52,178 bases of DNA from Acidimicrobiia bacterium (GCA_025361725.1 JANYJV010000103.1:1-52178); one strand, 5' to 3'. Shown: positions 1 through 8,010, counted from the first letter of the stretch. Notes: a model not told the origin generated them from the letters alone. Program-made: numbers and translations.

Positions 1-1
1 A

Positions 2-1639
2 AAGGTCAATCGCGCCAACGACCCTCTCGTCAACGGCCTATGGATCCTCGCCGCGCTGTTCGCGCTCGTCGGGATCCTGCTAGCCGCGCAGTCCTTGGGC
101 CGTTCCCTCGCCGCTCGAACCGACGACCACGCACAACTCCGCGCGCTGGGCGCGACGCGACGCCAGCGCTACGCAATCGACCTTGCGACGCTCGCGGTCG
201 TCGCGCTCGGTGCGGCTGGACTCGCCGCGGTTCTGGGATACGTCCTCTCACCGCTCACGCCGGTAGGGGCGGCACGCGAAGCTGAGCCCAATGCTGGACT
301 CTCGCTCAACCTTGCGCTGAGTCTCGCGGCGATTGCAGCGATCTTCGCCGGGACCATGGTCGCCGCACTCCCCGCGCTCTGGCGCGTCGTGAACACGAAG
401 GCCCTGCCCGGGGCCGCGGCGACCATCGATCCGAAGCAACGTAGATCGCGCACCGCGGACCTCGTCGCGCGGTCGGGACTCGGGACGTCGGCAGTCGTGG
501 GCACTCGGCTCGCGCTCCAGCCCGGGCGCGGCGCGACTGCGACACCCGTTCGCAGCGTGCTGGCCAGTCTGATCCTGGTGGTTGCCACCGTCACCGCGAC
601 GTTCGCGTTCGCGTTCAACTTGCAGCGCTGGACCACCACACCGAGCCTGTATGGCTGGAACTGGGACGCCGCCCTCGGAGGGTCGTTCGGCACCATTCCA
701 CCCCAGTTCGAACACGCCATCGAACACTTCCCTCACGTCGTGGAAGCCAGCGCGATGACACTCGGGCAGGTGACGATCGCCGGTCACCCGATCCCGGCGA
801 TCGGGATCGACCGCGTGCGGGGTGGGCTCACCGCGCACATCGACGCCGGACGCCTCCCTACGAACACGCGGGAGATCGTGCTCGGCGCCCGGTCGATGCG
901 CACGATCCACAAACACATCGGAGACACCGTCACCGCGTCCGTCGGGACCGAGAAGACAACCCTCCAGATCGTCGGACGCACCACCTTCGCCGCGTTCGGC
1001 AACGAACGCGGCAACGAGTCCGGACTCGGCGACGGTGCGCTCGGAACCACAGGCCGGTTCCCCGCGCGCGACGAGAGCACCCCTGGCGGCCGATACAACT
1101 ACATCCTGTTACGTTTCGCTCCCGGTACCGCGATCAAGTCCGAGCAGCAACTGCGCGCCTTCCTCGCCAAGAACGGTTGTGCCGACTCGACCTGTCTGAT
1201 CACCGACAGCCGGCCCGCCGAGATTGACGGCTACCGCAGCGCTCGCCGGCTACCGCTCGCGATCGGCATCGTGCTCGTGTTACTCCTCATCGCGACACTC
1301 ACCCATGTGCTCGTCAGCACAATGCGGCGCCGCTCCGGAGACCTCGCAATCCTGCGCGCTCTCGGATGCTCGCCTCGAAACCTTGTCGCTACGATGCGAT
1401 GGCAGAGCGTCGTACTCACCAGCGCGTCCATCCTGATCGGCATACCCCTCGGACTCTTCGCAGACAACGTCGCCTGGGCCACGTTCTCGACCCAACTCGG
1501 AATCACACCCGGCACCGTCACACCCTTCGCAAAACTCGCCGTCGGCGCGATCGCCTTGCTCCTGCTCGCAACAGCACTCGCGACAGTTGTCGGACGACGC
1601 GCACCCGGTGCAACCCGCCGCCACCGATACTCGCCCTAA
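2..1639 (+). CDS. FtsX-type ABC transporter permease, 5' end missing
   Basis: The reading frame is open from base 2, so the start lies left of the window. The visible part begins with a hydrophobic segment followed by a charged loop containing RALGATRRQRY, the typical end of an FtsX domain. Two more membrane segments follow, then a long extracytoplasmic region (roughly codons 200-400). A second FtsX domain at the C-terminus carries membrane spans and the loop LRALGCSPRNL. Two FtsX domains on one chain match the large permeases of MacB/LolCDE-type exporters. The matching ATPase should lie upstream, outside the window. The gene lies left of a tRNA-Gly scar and may be on acquired DNA. The substrate cannot be told from sequence. 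Confidence 0.85.
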   Translation, partial: KVNRANDPLVNGLWILAALFALVGILLAAQSLGRSLAARTDDHAQLRALGATRRQRYAIDLATLAVVALGAAGLAAVLGYVLSPLTPVGAAREAEPNAGLSLNLALSLAAIAAIFAGTMVAALPALWRVVNTKALPGAAATIDPKQRRSRTADLVARSGLGTSAVVGTRLALQPGRGATATPVRSVLASLILVVATVTATFAFAFNLQRWTTTPSLYGWNWDAALGGSFGTIPPQFEHAIEHFPHVVEASAMTLGQVTIAGHPIPAIGIDRVRGGLTAHIDAGRLPTNTREIVLGARSMRTIHKHIGDTVTASVGTEKTTLQIVGRTTFAAFGNERGNESGLGDGALGTTGRFPARDESTPGGRYNYILLRFAPGTAIKSEQQLRAFLAKNGCADSTCLITDSRPAEIDGYRSARRLPLAIGIVLVLLLIATLTHVLVSTMRRRSGDLAILRALGCSPRNLVATMRWQSVVLTSASILIGIPLGLFADNVAWATFSTQLGITPGTVTPFAKLAVGAIALLLLATALATVVGRRAPGATRRHRYSP

Positions 1640-1899
1640 TGCGTCCCGGCGGAGGCTCCCCGCCGCGTCGCGAACCCGGAGAACCGATCGCGGTCGTCAG
1701 CGGCCCTTGAGATCGCAACGTTCAGAACAAACCCGCCGCAAGCCTGAGCGCGACTCTTGAGCCCGCACACGTCGCCCGACCCGAGCAGGCTCGCCTCGGC
1801 CCGCCCCATAACGCGCGGACAAGAAGGTCATACCCCTGTCACCGAAGTGCCGATCTGGGATACCCGCATTTCGCGCTCGCGTTTGGCTGTCTAGGCGGC
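1640..1899. other. intergenic, no gene seen
   Basis: I see no convincing coding region between the permease stop and the hicA promoter. Small open frames on both strands here have no recognisable domains. The octamer CTGTCTAG at 1887-1894 recurs at 1910-1917 within the hicA promoter and may be part of its operator. Confidence 0.5.
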
Positions 1900-1927
1900 T
1901 TGACTTGATCTGTCTAGTAGTTAGACT
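1900..1927 (+). promoter_or_regulatory. hicAB promoter with overlapping operator-like repeats
   Basis: A near-consensus -35 (TTGACT, 1900-1905) and -10 (TAGACT, 1922-1927) are separated by 16 bases. The -10 overlaps an inverted repeat, GTCTA-N5-TAGAC (1912-1926), and the octamer CTGTCTAG occurs at 1887-1894 and 1910-1917. Only nine bases separate the -10 from the hicA GTG, so the transcript should be almost leaderless. HicB antitoxins with a DNA-binding domain commonly repress their own promoter, so these repeats are the likely operator. Binding is inferred. Confidence 0.6.
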
Positions 1928-1936
1928 GATCGTCTT

Positions 1937-2143
1937 GTGAAGCCGATCAAGGTCAAGGAGTTGCTGAAGATCCTGCGGCAGCACGGTTGCGAGGAAGTCC
2001 GCCAGGAAGGTTCGCACCTGATCGTGCGCTGCGGTAGGTGCACGGCTGTGCTTGTGATCCACGGTAAGGAAGTCGCGCCGGGGACGCTGCGCAACATTCG
2101 GGAGACGCTCGAGCCGTGTCTTGGGAAGGGATGGATCAAGTGA
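1937..2143 (+). CDS. hicA: HicA-type toxin (mRNA interferase)
   Basis: This 68-residue basic protein has the size and fold signature of HicA: an N-terminal helix with KVKELLKILRQHG, then EGSH with the catalytic histidine of the double-stranded-RNA-binding-like fold, then APGTLRNI near the end. HicA toxins cleave mRNA and arrest growth until bound by HicB. The GTG start sits nine bases after a strong -10 and has no Shine-Dalgarno, suggesting leaderless translation. The stop overlaps the next start as GTGA, so toxin and antitoxin are co-translated. The toxin-first order is normal for hicAB. Location beside a tRNA scar fits carriage on a mobile element. Confidence 0.88.
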   Translation: MKPIKVKELLKILRQHGCEEVRQEGSHLIVRCGRCTAVLVIHGKEVAPGTLRNIRETLEPCLGKGWIK

Positions 2144-2613
2144 AGACCTACACGTTGCTCGCGGAGCGAGACGAGGCCGGATGGTGGGCGGTGCGCGTGC
2201 TGGAGCTTCCCGGAGTGCTCACGCAGGCGCGGCGGCTCGACCAAGTCGAGAAGTTCGCGCGGGAAGCGATCGACCTCGCGGTGAGCGTCGGTCATGCCCC
2301 CAAGGGCAAGTACGCCGTGCAGATCGACCCGCGCGTTCCGGGGCTTGGTGATGATCTCGCTGCTGTGCGTGCTGTCCGAGTGGATGCCGAGCGACTGCAG
2401 ACCGAGGCCGCCGAACGTACGCGCGTTCTCGCTCGTCGCCTGGCTGCGCGAGGACTGACTGTCCGAGACATCGGTGCGGCACTCGGCGTGTCACACCAGC
2501 GCGCCGCGCAACTCGTAGGCAAGGGATCGACCCCGAAGTCGAAGTCAGCGACGAAGAAGACCGCGACACGCTCCAAGGCAACTGCGGCGAAGCGGCGCGT
2601 CCCAGCTTCGTGA
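2140..2613 (+). CDS. hicB: HicB-type antitoxin with HTH and basic tail
   Basis: The GTG at 2140 overlaps the hicA stop (GTGA) and has GGGAAGGG nine bases upstream, so I prefer it to upstream in-frame starts at 2116 and 2131. Residues about 1-60 form the degraded RNase-H-like HicB fold (AGWWAVRVLELPGVLTQ). Residues about 95-125 contain a helix-turn-helix (LTVRDIGAALGVSHQRAAQLV). The last 30 residues are rich in Lys, Ala and Ser. HicB binds and neutralises HicA, and with an HTH it usually represses its own operon. The basic tail is longer than usual and may aid DNA binding. Length is about 157 residues. Confidence 0.85.
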   Translation: MKTYTLLAERDEAGWWAVRVLELPGVLTQARRLDQVEKFAREAIDLAVSVGHAPKGKYAVQIDPRVPGLGDDLAAVRAVRVDAERLQTEAAERTRVLARRLAARGLTVRDIGAALGVSHQRAAQLVGKGSTPKSKSATKKTATRSKATAAKRRVPAS

Positions 2614-2634
2614 TCGGTTGATCGCGCACGAACC

Positions 2635-2666
2635 TGACACACGTGTCATCGCGCGTCCATCGCGCG
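2635..2666. repeat. inverted and direct repeats after hicB
   Basis: TGACAC (2635-2640) and GTGTCA (2643-2648) form a 6-bp inverted repeat with a two-base spacer. They are followed at once by two direct copies of ATCGCGCG (2648-2655 and 2659-2666). They lie about 100 bases from the tRNA-derived site. They could be a terminator for hicAB or protein-binding sites at the end of an integrated element. Confidence 0.4.
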
Positions 2667-2761
2667 GACGCCGTCATTTGTGCATGTTCGCCGCTGTTCG
2701 CAAAACGCTCTGACCTGCGGTTTCATGTTCGGTGACGTCCGCCGATAACCGCTCGACGCGG

Positions 2762-2805
2762 TTCCCAAGCTGAGAACGCGAGTTCGATTCTCGTCACCCG
2801 CTCCA
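2762..2805 (+). mobile_element. 3' half of tRNA-Gly(CCC): probable attachment-site scar
   Basis: The sequence begins in an anticodon loop TTCCCAA (2762-2768, anticodon CCC). It continues with the 3' anticodon strand GCTGA, a short variable loop, a T arm (GCGAG, TTCGATT, CTCGT at 2778-2794), the 3' acceptor strand CACCCGC, discriminator T and an encoded CCA. The D arm, 5' acceptor strand and 5' anticodon strand (expected TCAGC) are absent. Upstream bases show no GCGGGTG partner. A break at the anticodon loop is the usual crossover point for tyrosine integrases in tRNA genes. From the fragment's orientation, the integrated DNA should lie to the left, with the intact tRNA at its far end. No integrase is visible in this window. 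Confidence 0.75.
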
Positions 2806-2842
2806 CCATCACCGGCGACGTCGGCTCGAAGCCCCAGCGCGA

Positions 2843-3112
2843 CTACTGCAGATGCTGCAAGCGCTCGCGGTATTCGTCCGGCGTCACCTCGCCGCGAGCG
2901 AGTCGCTCGGCGAGAATCGAACGCGCGTTCTCGATGCCGTCAGGCCGCCGAGACTGGCCGCCGCGCGCCAGGATCCACACGACGAGACCGATCATCGCAG
3001 CGCCGAACACCATCATCAACGTCATCGCGAACCAGCCCCAACCACCACCGCCCCACATGTGATTGTCGTTCCAGTCGGCGATGACTCCAACCAACGTTGC
3101 GATGCCATTCAT
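2843..3112 (-). CDS. SHOCT-domain small membrane protein
   Basis: This 89-residue protein has an N-terminal segment, a Trp/Gly-rich patch (MWGGGGWGW), one membrane helix (about residues 28-50) and a C-terminal SHOCT motif (ARSILAERLARGEVTPDEYRERLQ). SHOCT is a short oligomerisation-type domain of unknown exact role, often at the C-terminus of small membrane proteins. I chose the second ATG (3112) because GAGAGG lies seven bases upstream. The first ATG, at 3118, has almost no spacing. The ACTACG/CGTAGA palindrome at 3212-3229 lies about 100 bases upstream. Confidence 0.8.
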   Translation of the reverse strand: MNGIATLVGVIADWNDNHMWGGGGWGWFAMTLMMVFGAAMIGLVVWILARGGQSRRPDGIENARSILAERLARGEVTPDEYRERLQHLQ

Positions 3113-3211
3113 TGACATACCTCTCGAGTGTCTGAGTTGTTCATTCCCACCCTAGGAACCGCGAGGGTGGATGAGGCAGAGGCGGAAGTCCCAACCTCCC
3201 CAGATAGAACA

Positions 3212-3229
3212 ACTACGTCTCGTCGTAGA
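3212..3229. promoter_or_regulatory. palindromic operator-like site 1
   Basis: ACTACGTCTCGTCGTAGA contains CTACG and CGTAG as inverted arms around a six-base centre. It shares 12 consecutive bases (ACTACGTCTCGT) with site 2. It lies upstream of the minus-strand SHOCT gene. The arms resemble operators of BlaI/MecI/CopY-family repressors. That resemblance is from memory and no such regulator is in the window. Confidence 0.45.
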
Positions 3230-3267
3230 CACGTGAACTCCCGTCCGCACGGAACCCGCCAGGTCCG

Positions 3268-3471
3268 CTATCCGGGTCGGACGGCTCCGCTCAACGACGT
3301 TCCCAGCGGCTGCAGTTTGACGAAACTGCCCGTGTGGGTTGCAGCGATCTGCATGCCTCCGCCGATGTAGAGCGCTACATGGTCGGCACCGCCCGGACCT
3401 TTGAAGACGAGGTCGCCGGGTTGGAGTTGGCGCGAGCTCGGCGGGTGATCGCCCAGCGCGCCGCACTCTTC
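3268..3471 (-). pseudogene. NlpC/P60 peptidase remnant (C-terminal half)
   Basis: The minus-strand frame between stops at 3474 and 3268 encodes about 67 residues with strong NlpC/P60 character: SSRQLQPGDLVF, then ADHVALYIGGG with the catalytic-type His, then HTGSFVKLQPL. The N-terminal half of the domain, including the DCSG segment with the nucleophilic Cys, is missing. A TGA stop precedes the fragment in frame. Intact NlpC/P60 enzymes cleave peptidoglycan stem peptides. The fragment should be inactive unless a frameshift or assembly error hides the rest. Confidence 0.65.
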
Positions 3472-3883
3472 TCACTTCCGTCTCGTGCGGAGACCTCTCG
3501 GTCCCGGGCGCTGGCGTCGCGATCCCAGTGTGCGCGAGGTTGCCTTCCAGCGGCTCGGTCAGCGGATCACACACATGGTTCGGAACCGACTGGCCCGCAC
3601 AGTGGTACCCACACTCCCTGATCCCAGTGCACCAGTGCAGCCACTGACGTCTGCGCCGGGTCGAACGTCACGGTCGCCGTCTGCGCGACTGCGTTTCGCA
3701 TCGACAGACAGCAACCCTGGCCGCCGCCCGACGGCCGCCTCAATACGCGCTTTCGAGCTCGCCCACTGCAGGCCCCGCGTGTCCATGATCACGAGCTCAG
3801 ATTCGGTCAAGTGACCTGTGCTCCATCGGGACGCTCTCTCCGTCGACAGCCCTCTGCGCCCTACGGCCCGACGGAACTCAGCG

Positions 3884-3898
3884 ACTACGTCTCGTAGT
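3884..3898. promoter_or_regulatory. palindromic operator-like site 2
   Basis: ACTACG-TCT-CGTAGT is a perfect 6+3+6 inverted repeat. It lies upstream, on the minus strand, of the decayed cell-wall hydrolase region and 672 bases from site 1. Together the two sites suggest a shared repressor controlling both minus-strand units. The regulator is not identified. Confidence 0.45.
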
Positions 3899-3948
3899 AG
3901 AGCCCGCTTCATCATTGCCCCGGGGCGACCCCCAGGATGATCCGCCCG

Positions 3949-4773
3949 TCACGAAATCGCGGCCATGATCGCTTTGATGACCACTGCTGGGTCACGAATC
4001 GGTAGATGATGGTCGCCACCGACGATCCGTACCTCTGCCCGAGCGCCGGCGTGCTCAAGTGCGGCGCGAAGCCGTTCGATCTCTTCGCCCGAGGTTTCCG
4101 GATCATGATTGCCATACAGCAGAGTGATCGGTCGTTGGGCTGCGATGAGGTCGGGAACGGGGCGGTACTCGACCACGACATTGCGCAGGGTGCGGCTGTA
4201 GGAGAGCCATGTGTGCATCACCGCGTCTCGGGCGACCGCACCGGGGAGGTCGCGGATCACGAGCGGAGCCGCGGCTGTGGCAAGGGGGCGCAGGCGACAC
4301 ATGGCGGCGCAGATCCAGCGCGCCGAGGAGCGGTTCTCGGCGGTGGCCCGGGCAAGCCAACCGAGCCGGGCGAGCGCCCCGTGTGCTGCTTCCGCGGTTT
4401 CATGGGCGGGCATTCCGATAAGGACGAGCGCCAGGATGAGATCCGGGTGCCGCGCCGCCACGGCTGCCGCGATCAGCGCGCCGGTGGAATGGCCGACGAG
4501 CACGCTGCCGGGCGTGATCAGTGGCGCGAGGGTCGCGACGTGGCCGTCGATGTCATAGGTCGCGTCCGCGGGCTTCGGCGAGCGTCCGAAGCCGAGCAGA
4601 TCGGGCGCGGTCGCCAGGAAGGGTGGCTGCAACACGGCGAGTGTGTCCCAGTAGCGCGACGAGGCTCCGAGCCCGTGGAGGAGGACAACGGGTGGTCCAT
4701 GACCCCATCGTCGGACGAAGAGGTCGTCCGCGCGTCGCACGAGGCCCTGATTCGGTGGCTCGGAGCTCCTCAT
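3949..4773 (-). CDS. alpha/beta hydrolase
   Basis: This is a 274-residue alpha/beta-hydrolase-fold protein. It has the oxyanion-hole segment VVLLHGLGASSRYW (HG about residues 33-34), the strand APDLLGFGRS, and the nucleophile elbow GHSTGA with Ser about residue 96. An acidic residue follows in YGNHDPETSG, and the catalytic His lies in GGDHHLPIRDP near the C-terminus. The ATG at 4773 overlaps the stop of the upstream ATPase gene (ATGA), which fixes the start and indicates translational coupling. It is the last gene of the exporter operon. The substrate is unknown; it could be an ester or lactone handled by the exporter. Confidence 0.87.
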   Translation of the reverse strand: MRSSEPPNQGLVRRADDLFVRRWGHGPPVVLLHGLGASSRYWDTLAVLQPPFLATAPDLLGFGRSPKPADATYDIDGHVATLAPLITPGSVLVGHSTGALIAAAVAARHPDLILALVLIGMPAHETAEAAHGALARLGWLARATAENRSSARWICAAMCRLRPLATAAAPLVIRDLPGAVARDAVMHTWLSYSRTLRNVVVEYRPVPDLIAAQRPITLLYGNHDPETSGEEIERLRAALEHAGARAEVRIVGGDHHLPIRDPAVVIKAIMAAIS

Positions 4774-5615
4774 CCCGGCGCCGGCGCGGTCGATTCGGCG
4801 ACGGGTCGGGCGTCGTATTCGTCTCGGCACCCGGTGGAGCAGAAGTACCAGAGCGTGCCGTCGCGTTCGAGATGGGGATGATCGAGGGTCGTCTCGACGG
4901 CCATCCCACAGATCGGATCATGGGCCATTGCGTCGAGCTCTCGGAACGTGCCGTCTTCGAGCCACAGGACCCGGTCGGCGATATCGCGCAGGCGGGCGTC
5001 GTGGCTCACGATGACCACGGCCCGTTGGTCATCATCGGCGAGGGAGCGCAAGACGCGAGCGACTTCACGGCCCATTCCCGAGTCGAGGTTGGCGGTTGGT
5101 TCGTCCGCGAGGATGACGGGCGGATCGTTCGCGAGGGCCCGCGCCATCGCCACTCGCTGTTTCTCACCGCCCGAGAGTTGGTCGGGACGGTGGTGGAGTC
5201 GATGCACGAGGCCCATCCGTTCGAGGAGTTCGGTGCCTCGGCGATGCGCCGGCGCCCCGTGGACACCGGCGAGATTGGATGCGAGTTCGACATTCTCGAG
5301 GGCGTCGAGCGCGCTGAGGAGGTTGAAGTCCTGGAACACGAACCCAAAGTGTTGGGCGCGCAGCTGTGGGAGCCGTCGCTCGGGTGTGACGGCCAAGTCG
5401 GTACCGGCGACGGTGATGCTGCCGGCCGTGGGGCGGAGCATGCCACCGAGCATCAGCAACAGTGTTGTCTTGCCGCTGCCGGAAGGGCCCATGATCAGCA
5501 CGACTTCACCGGCAGCAACGTCGAGATCGACGCTCCGGACCGCGGCAACGGCGAGGTCGCCGGTGCCGAACGTCTTGGTGAGTTTCGAGACGGCCAGTGC
5601 GAACTCGGTGCTCAT
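4770..5615 (-). CDS. LolD/MacB-type ABC ATPase with C-terminal YHS domain
   Basis: Residues 1-220 are a complete ABC ATPase. It has Walker A GPSGSGKT (about 43-50), Q-loop FQDFNLL, signature LSGGEKQR (147-154), Walker B VILADEP and an H-loop His near 205. The order and spacing match LolD/MacB partners of FtsX permeases. Residues about 230-269 form a YHS domain (DPICGM, then [12 protein letters not shown]) with three cysteines suited to binding a metal. This fusion is unusual for the family and suggests metal sensing or delivery coupled to transport. The ATG at 5615 overlaps the upstream permease stop (ATGA). Confidence 0.9.
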   Translation of the reverse strand: MSTEFALAVSKLTKTFGTGDLAVAAVRSVDLDVAAGEVVLIMGPSGSGKTTLLLMLGGMLRPTAGSITVAGTDLAVTPERRLPQLRAQHFGFVFQDFNLLSALDALENVELASNLAGVHGAPAHRRGTELLERMGLVHRLHHRPDQLSGGEKQRVAMARALANDPPVILADEPTANLDSGMGREVARVLRSLADDDQRAVVIVSHDARLRDIADRVLWLEDGTFRELDAMAHDPICGMAVETTLDHPHLERDGTLWYFCSTGCRDEYDARPVAESTAPAPG

Positions 5616-6733
5616 AGCGCGCTCCGGAACGCGGCGGCGGGATCCAGGCGCGCGATACGCCACACTGGCAGCAGTGCGCCAATGACGGCGACCACGGACG
5701 CACCGACCGCAACGCGCGCCACACTCGACGGCTCGATCACGATCGCGATGTTGTCGCTGAATCGATTGATCAAGCCGGCGACACCGAGCGCGAGTACGAC
5801 CGCGAAGCCAAGCGCGAGCGCAACTGCCCAGAGGGCCTGGACGAGTACCGAGCGGGCGAGCTGAGCGGGGCTGCCACCGATCGCCTTCACAATTCCGTAG
5901 TCCCGCAGGTGGGCGAGCGTCGTCGTGAACAGCAGCAGAGCAATCACCGCGAGCGCGATCACGAGCGCGACGAACGTCATGATCTGCATCGTGTCGGCGC
6001 TCATGTCACGGACGATGGACGCCTCACGAACGACGAACTCGTCGCGGGTCTGCACGGTGGAATCGGGAAGGGCCGCAGCGAGCGTGTCGCGGAGTGCGCG
6101 GGGGGAGGTTCCGGGGCGGCCACCGACAAGGACGTAACTCACGGCCGAACCACGGAGCCGCCCGAAGTCGCGATACGTGATGAACGCGATGGTATTGGTG
6201 ATGCTCGTTGTCCCCGACGAAAACCCCGCGACCCGAAACGGTCGTCCGAGAATCTGGACGCGCCCACCGAGGGGGACGTCGAGTCCGCGCGCCGCCACCC
6301 GGTCGATGACTGCTTCACCGTCACGAGGTTCGCGGCCCTCAACGAGCGACCGGGGTCCACCGCGCCGTCCGGGTTGGTAGCCGATGACGTAAGCCAGTTG
6401 GCGGTCCGTTGGGGTGACGACGATGCCAGTCGCGTAACGGATCGGTGCAACCCAGGCGACTTGGGCCACGCCGCGCACCCGCTCGACGTCCGACGGGGGA
6501 AGCGCCGAGCTCGACATGTGCATCGTGCGTACGGACTGCTGCGACACGATCGCATCCGCTCGCGACGTGCGTATGTATGCGGTGACCTGCTGAATGGCAC
6601 CCGCGAAGATGCCGTCGAGGATGAAGACCAACAGCAACGCGACCGCGACACCGGCGACGGCGAGCGCGGCACGCCGCCGTTCGGCAAAGAGGGTGCGGCG
6701 GGCGAATGGGACGCGACCCAGCACGTCAACCAC
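5612..6733 (-). CDS. FtsX-type ABC permease (second of operon)
   Basis: The 373-residue protein has an N-terminal membrane helix (about 22-45) and a MacB-type periplasmic-like core (about 50-240). Three C-terminal helices include the FtsX loop [14 protein letters not shown]. The GTG start at 6733 overlaps the end of the preceding permease gene by eight bases. It probably forms a heterodimer with that permease, powered by the YHS-tagged ATPase encoded next. The extracytoplasmic domain suggests interaction with an envelope substrate rather than uptake. Confidence 0.88.
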   Translation of the reverse strand: MVDVLGRVPFARRTLFAERRRAALAVAGVAVALLLVFILDGIFAGAIQQVTAYIRTSRADAIVSQQSVRTMHMSSSALPPSDVERVRGVAQVAWVAPIRYATGIVVTPTDRQLAYVIGYQPGRRGGPRSLVEGREPRDGEAVIDRVAARGLDVPLGGRVQILGRPFRVAGFSSGTTSITNTIAFITYRDFGRLRGSAVSYVLVGGRPGTSPRALRDTLAAALPDSTVQTRDEFVVREASIVRDMSADTMQIMTFVALVIALAVIALLLFTTTLAHLRDYGIVKAIGGSPAQLARSVLVQALWAVALALGFAVVLALGVAGLINRFSDNIAIVIEPSSVARVAVGASVVAVIGALLPVWRIARLDPAAAFRSAL

Positions 6734-7838
6734 CTCGGTACGCGGCAGCGGGATCGAGGTGAGCGAGACGACGGGCCGGGAGGAGCGCAGCGACCGTTGC
6801 CATCACGACGAGCGCGAGACCGGCCCGAGCCACTGCACTCGGGTCCAGCACGACGAGGAACTGAGGTCGATACCACTCGATGACCGCCCGACCGAACCCG
6901 AAGAGCACTGTCCCTGCGAGCGCGCCGGCGGCCGCGATGCCGAAGGTCTGCGCGATGGCGAGCCGGGCAAGACGCCAACCGCTCGCGCCGATCGCCTTGA
7001 CGATGCCGTACTCGCGACGGCGTTCACTCACGGCGGTGTAAGCGATCAGCGCGATCACGAGTGTCCCTGCGATCAAGCCCACCCCGACCATCAGTGTCAT
7101 CGGTGTGCCGTAGATGCGTGTCGCCAAACGCAGCGCGGCACCTCGGATCTGATCGCGATCCAACACGGTCAGCCCCGCCGCCTCGAGCCGAGCCCGGACC
7201 GCCACCGGCGTGTTTGTCCCGATCAGGACCGCACTCGTCGTTCCGGGCGAACGCAACGCCAGATCGGTGGCTCGGTGCGTGACGAAGACGAGACCGGTCA
7301 TGAACGCAGACGTCTCACGTGACACTCCGACCACGCGCAACCGATTACCCGTCACCGTGACCATCGAACCGACTCCCAGGCCGTGCCGCTGCGCGAGGAC
7401 CTGGTCCACCACGATCTCGTCGTCGGCGCGCGGAGCCTTCCCTCGGTCGAGCGCCCACACCCCTCCGTGATCACCGGGGACCGTCCCGACGAGACCGACC
7501 GCGGCCTTTTTACCGTGGAGATCGAGAATCGCGAAGCGCGTACGCACCGGCGCGGCCCAGCGGACACCCGGCGTACCACGAGCCAGCGCAACGGCGTGCC
7601 GCGAGATGCTGCTCCCATCGGTGAACAGACCTTGCGTGCCTGGCGAGACAACGTAGAGCGCAGCGCCGGAGTGGTCCTCGTACAACGTCGCCTGCGCACG
7701 GATGCCTGCCCACAATCCCGCAAGCAGCAGAATCAACATGATGGCCAAACCAACTGCCGCCGCACTCGCCGCCAAGCGCCGACGATCGGCGAAGAGGTTC
7801 CGGCGCCCGAGTGGGACCCTCCGAGCCATGCGAGACAT
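6726..7838 (-). CDS. FtsX-type ABC permease (first of operon)
   Basis: The 370-residue protein has the same plan as its neighbour: one N-terminal helix (about 24-46), a core extracytoplasmic domain, and three C-terminal helices around the FtsX loop [14 protein letters not shown]. Both permeases share an N-terminal motif with RR.LFA.RRR, suggesting they arose by duplication. It is the first gene of a minus-strand operon: permease, permease, ATPase-YHS, hydrolase. I see no strong ribosome-binding site before the ATG at 7838. An in-frame ATG at 7829 is an alternative. Confidence 0.87.
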   Translation of the reverse strand: MSRMARRVPLGRRNLFADRRRLAASAAAVGLAIMLILLLAGLWAGIRAQATLYEDHSGAALYVVSPGTQGLFTDGSSISRHAVALARGTPGVRWAAPVRTRFAILDLHGKKAAVGLVGTVPGDHGGVWALDRGKAPRADDEIVVDQVLAQRHGLGVGSMVTVTGNRLRVVGVSRETSAFMTGLVFVTHRATDLALRSPGTTSAVLIGTNTPVAVRARLEAAGLTVLDRDQIRGAALRLATRIYGTPMTLMVGVGLIAGTLVIALIAYTAVSERRREYGIVKAIGASGWRLARLAIAQTFGIAAAGALAGTVLFGFGRAVIEWYRPQFLVVLDPSAVARAGLALVVMATVAALLPARRLAHLDPAAAYRGG

Positions 7839-8010
7839 ATCTGCAGCGTTCCCCGTTCCGACGGGCGGGGGAAGGGGCGTTGGTCCCTATCGCAGTGGCT
7901 ACCGGTGCTCGCACCTCAATGAGTCGGTTTCCGTTCACTGACAGCCGGACGTAGGTGGCGACGGGAGGCAGAAACCCGCAGAACACGCTAGACCTGGCGT
8001 GATCGTCCGG

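Larger units (their letters stand above)
3113..3948. other. 836-bp region without an intact gene
   Basis: No complete, convincing coding frame spans this stretch. It holds an NlpC/P60 remnant on the minus strand (3268-3471) and two related palindromes (3212-3229 and 3884-3898). Frames upstream of the remnant are broken by stops and look like decayed coding sequence. The region sits between the SHOCT gene and the end of the hydrolase gene. Confidence 0.6.

Noticed and set aside
1697-2062. Open frame on the minus strand opposite the hicA region
   Set aside because: No recognisable domain; it overlaps the hicA promoter and gene on the other strand and looks like a high-GC artefact.
2720-2761. 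A complete tRNA ending at 2805
   Set aside because: No 5' acceptor strand (GCGGGTG expected), no D arm and no 5' anticodon strand can be found upstream, so only a 3' fragment is present.
3475-3700. Possible M23 (LytM) peptidase remnant upstream of the NlpC/P60 fragment, from an AHTGI-like motif
   Set aside because: The similarity is one short motif, zinc ligands are not placed correctly, and frames are broken. It may be decayed coding sequence but the family cannot be supported.
4006-4881. Long plus-strand frames opposite the hydrolase and ABC operon
   Set aside because: They mirror the codon pattern of the real minus-strand genes and have no family features.
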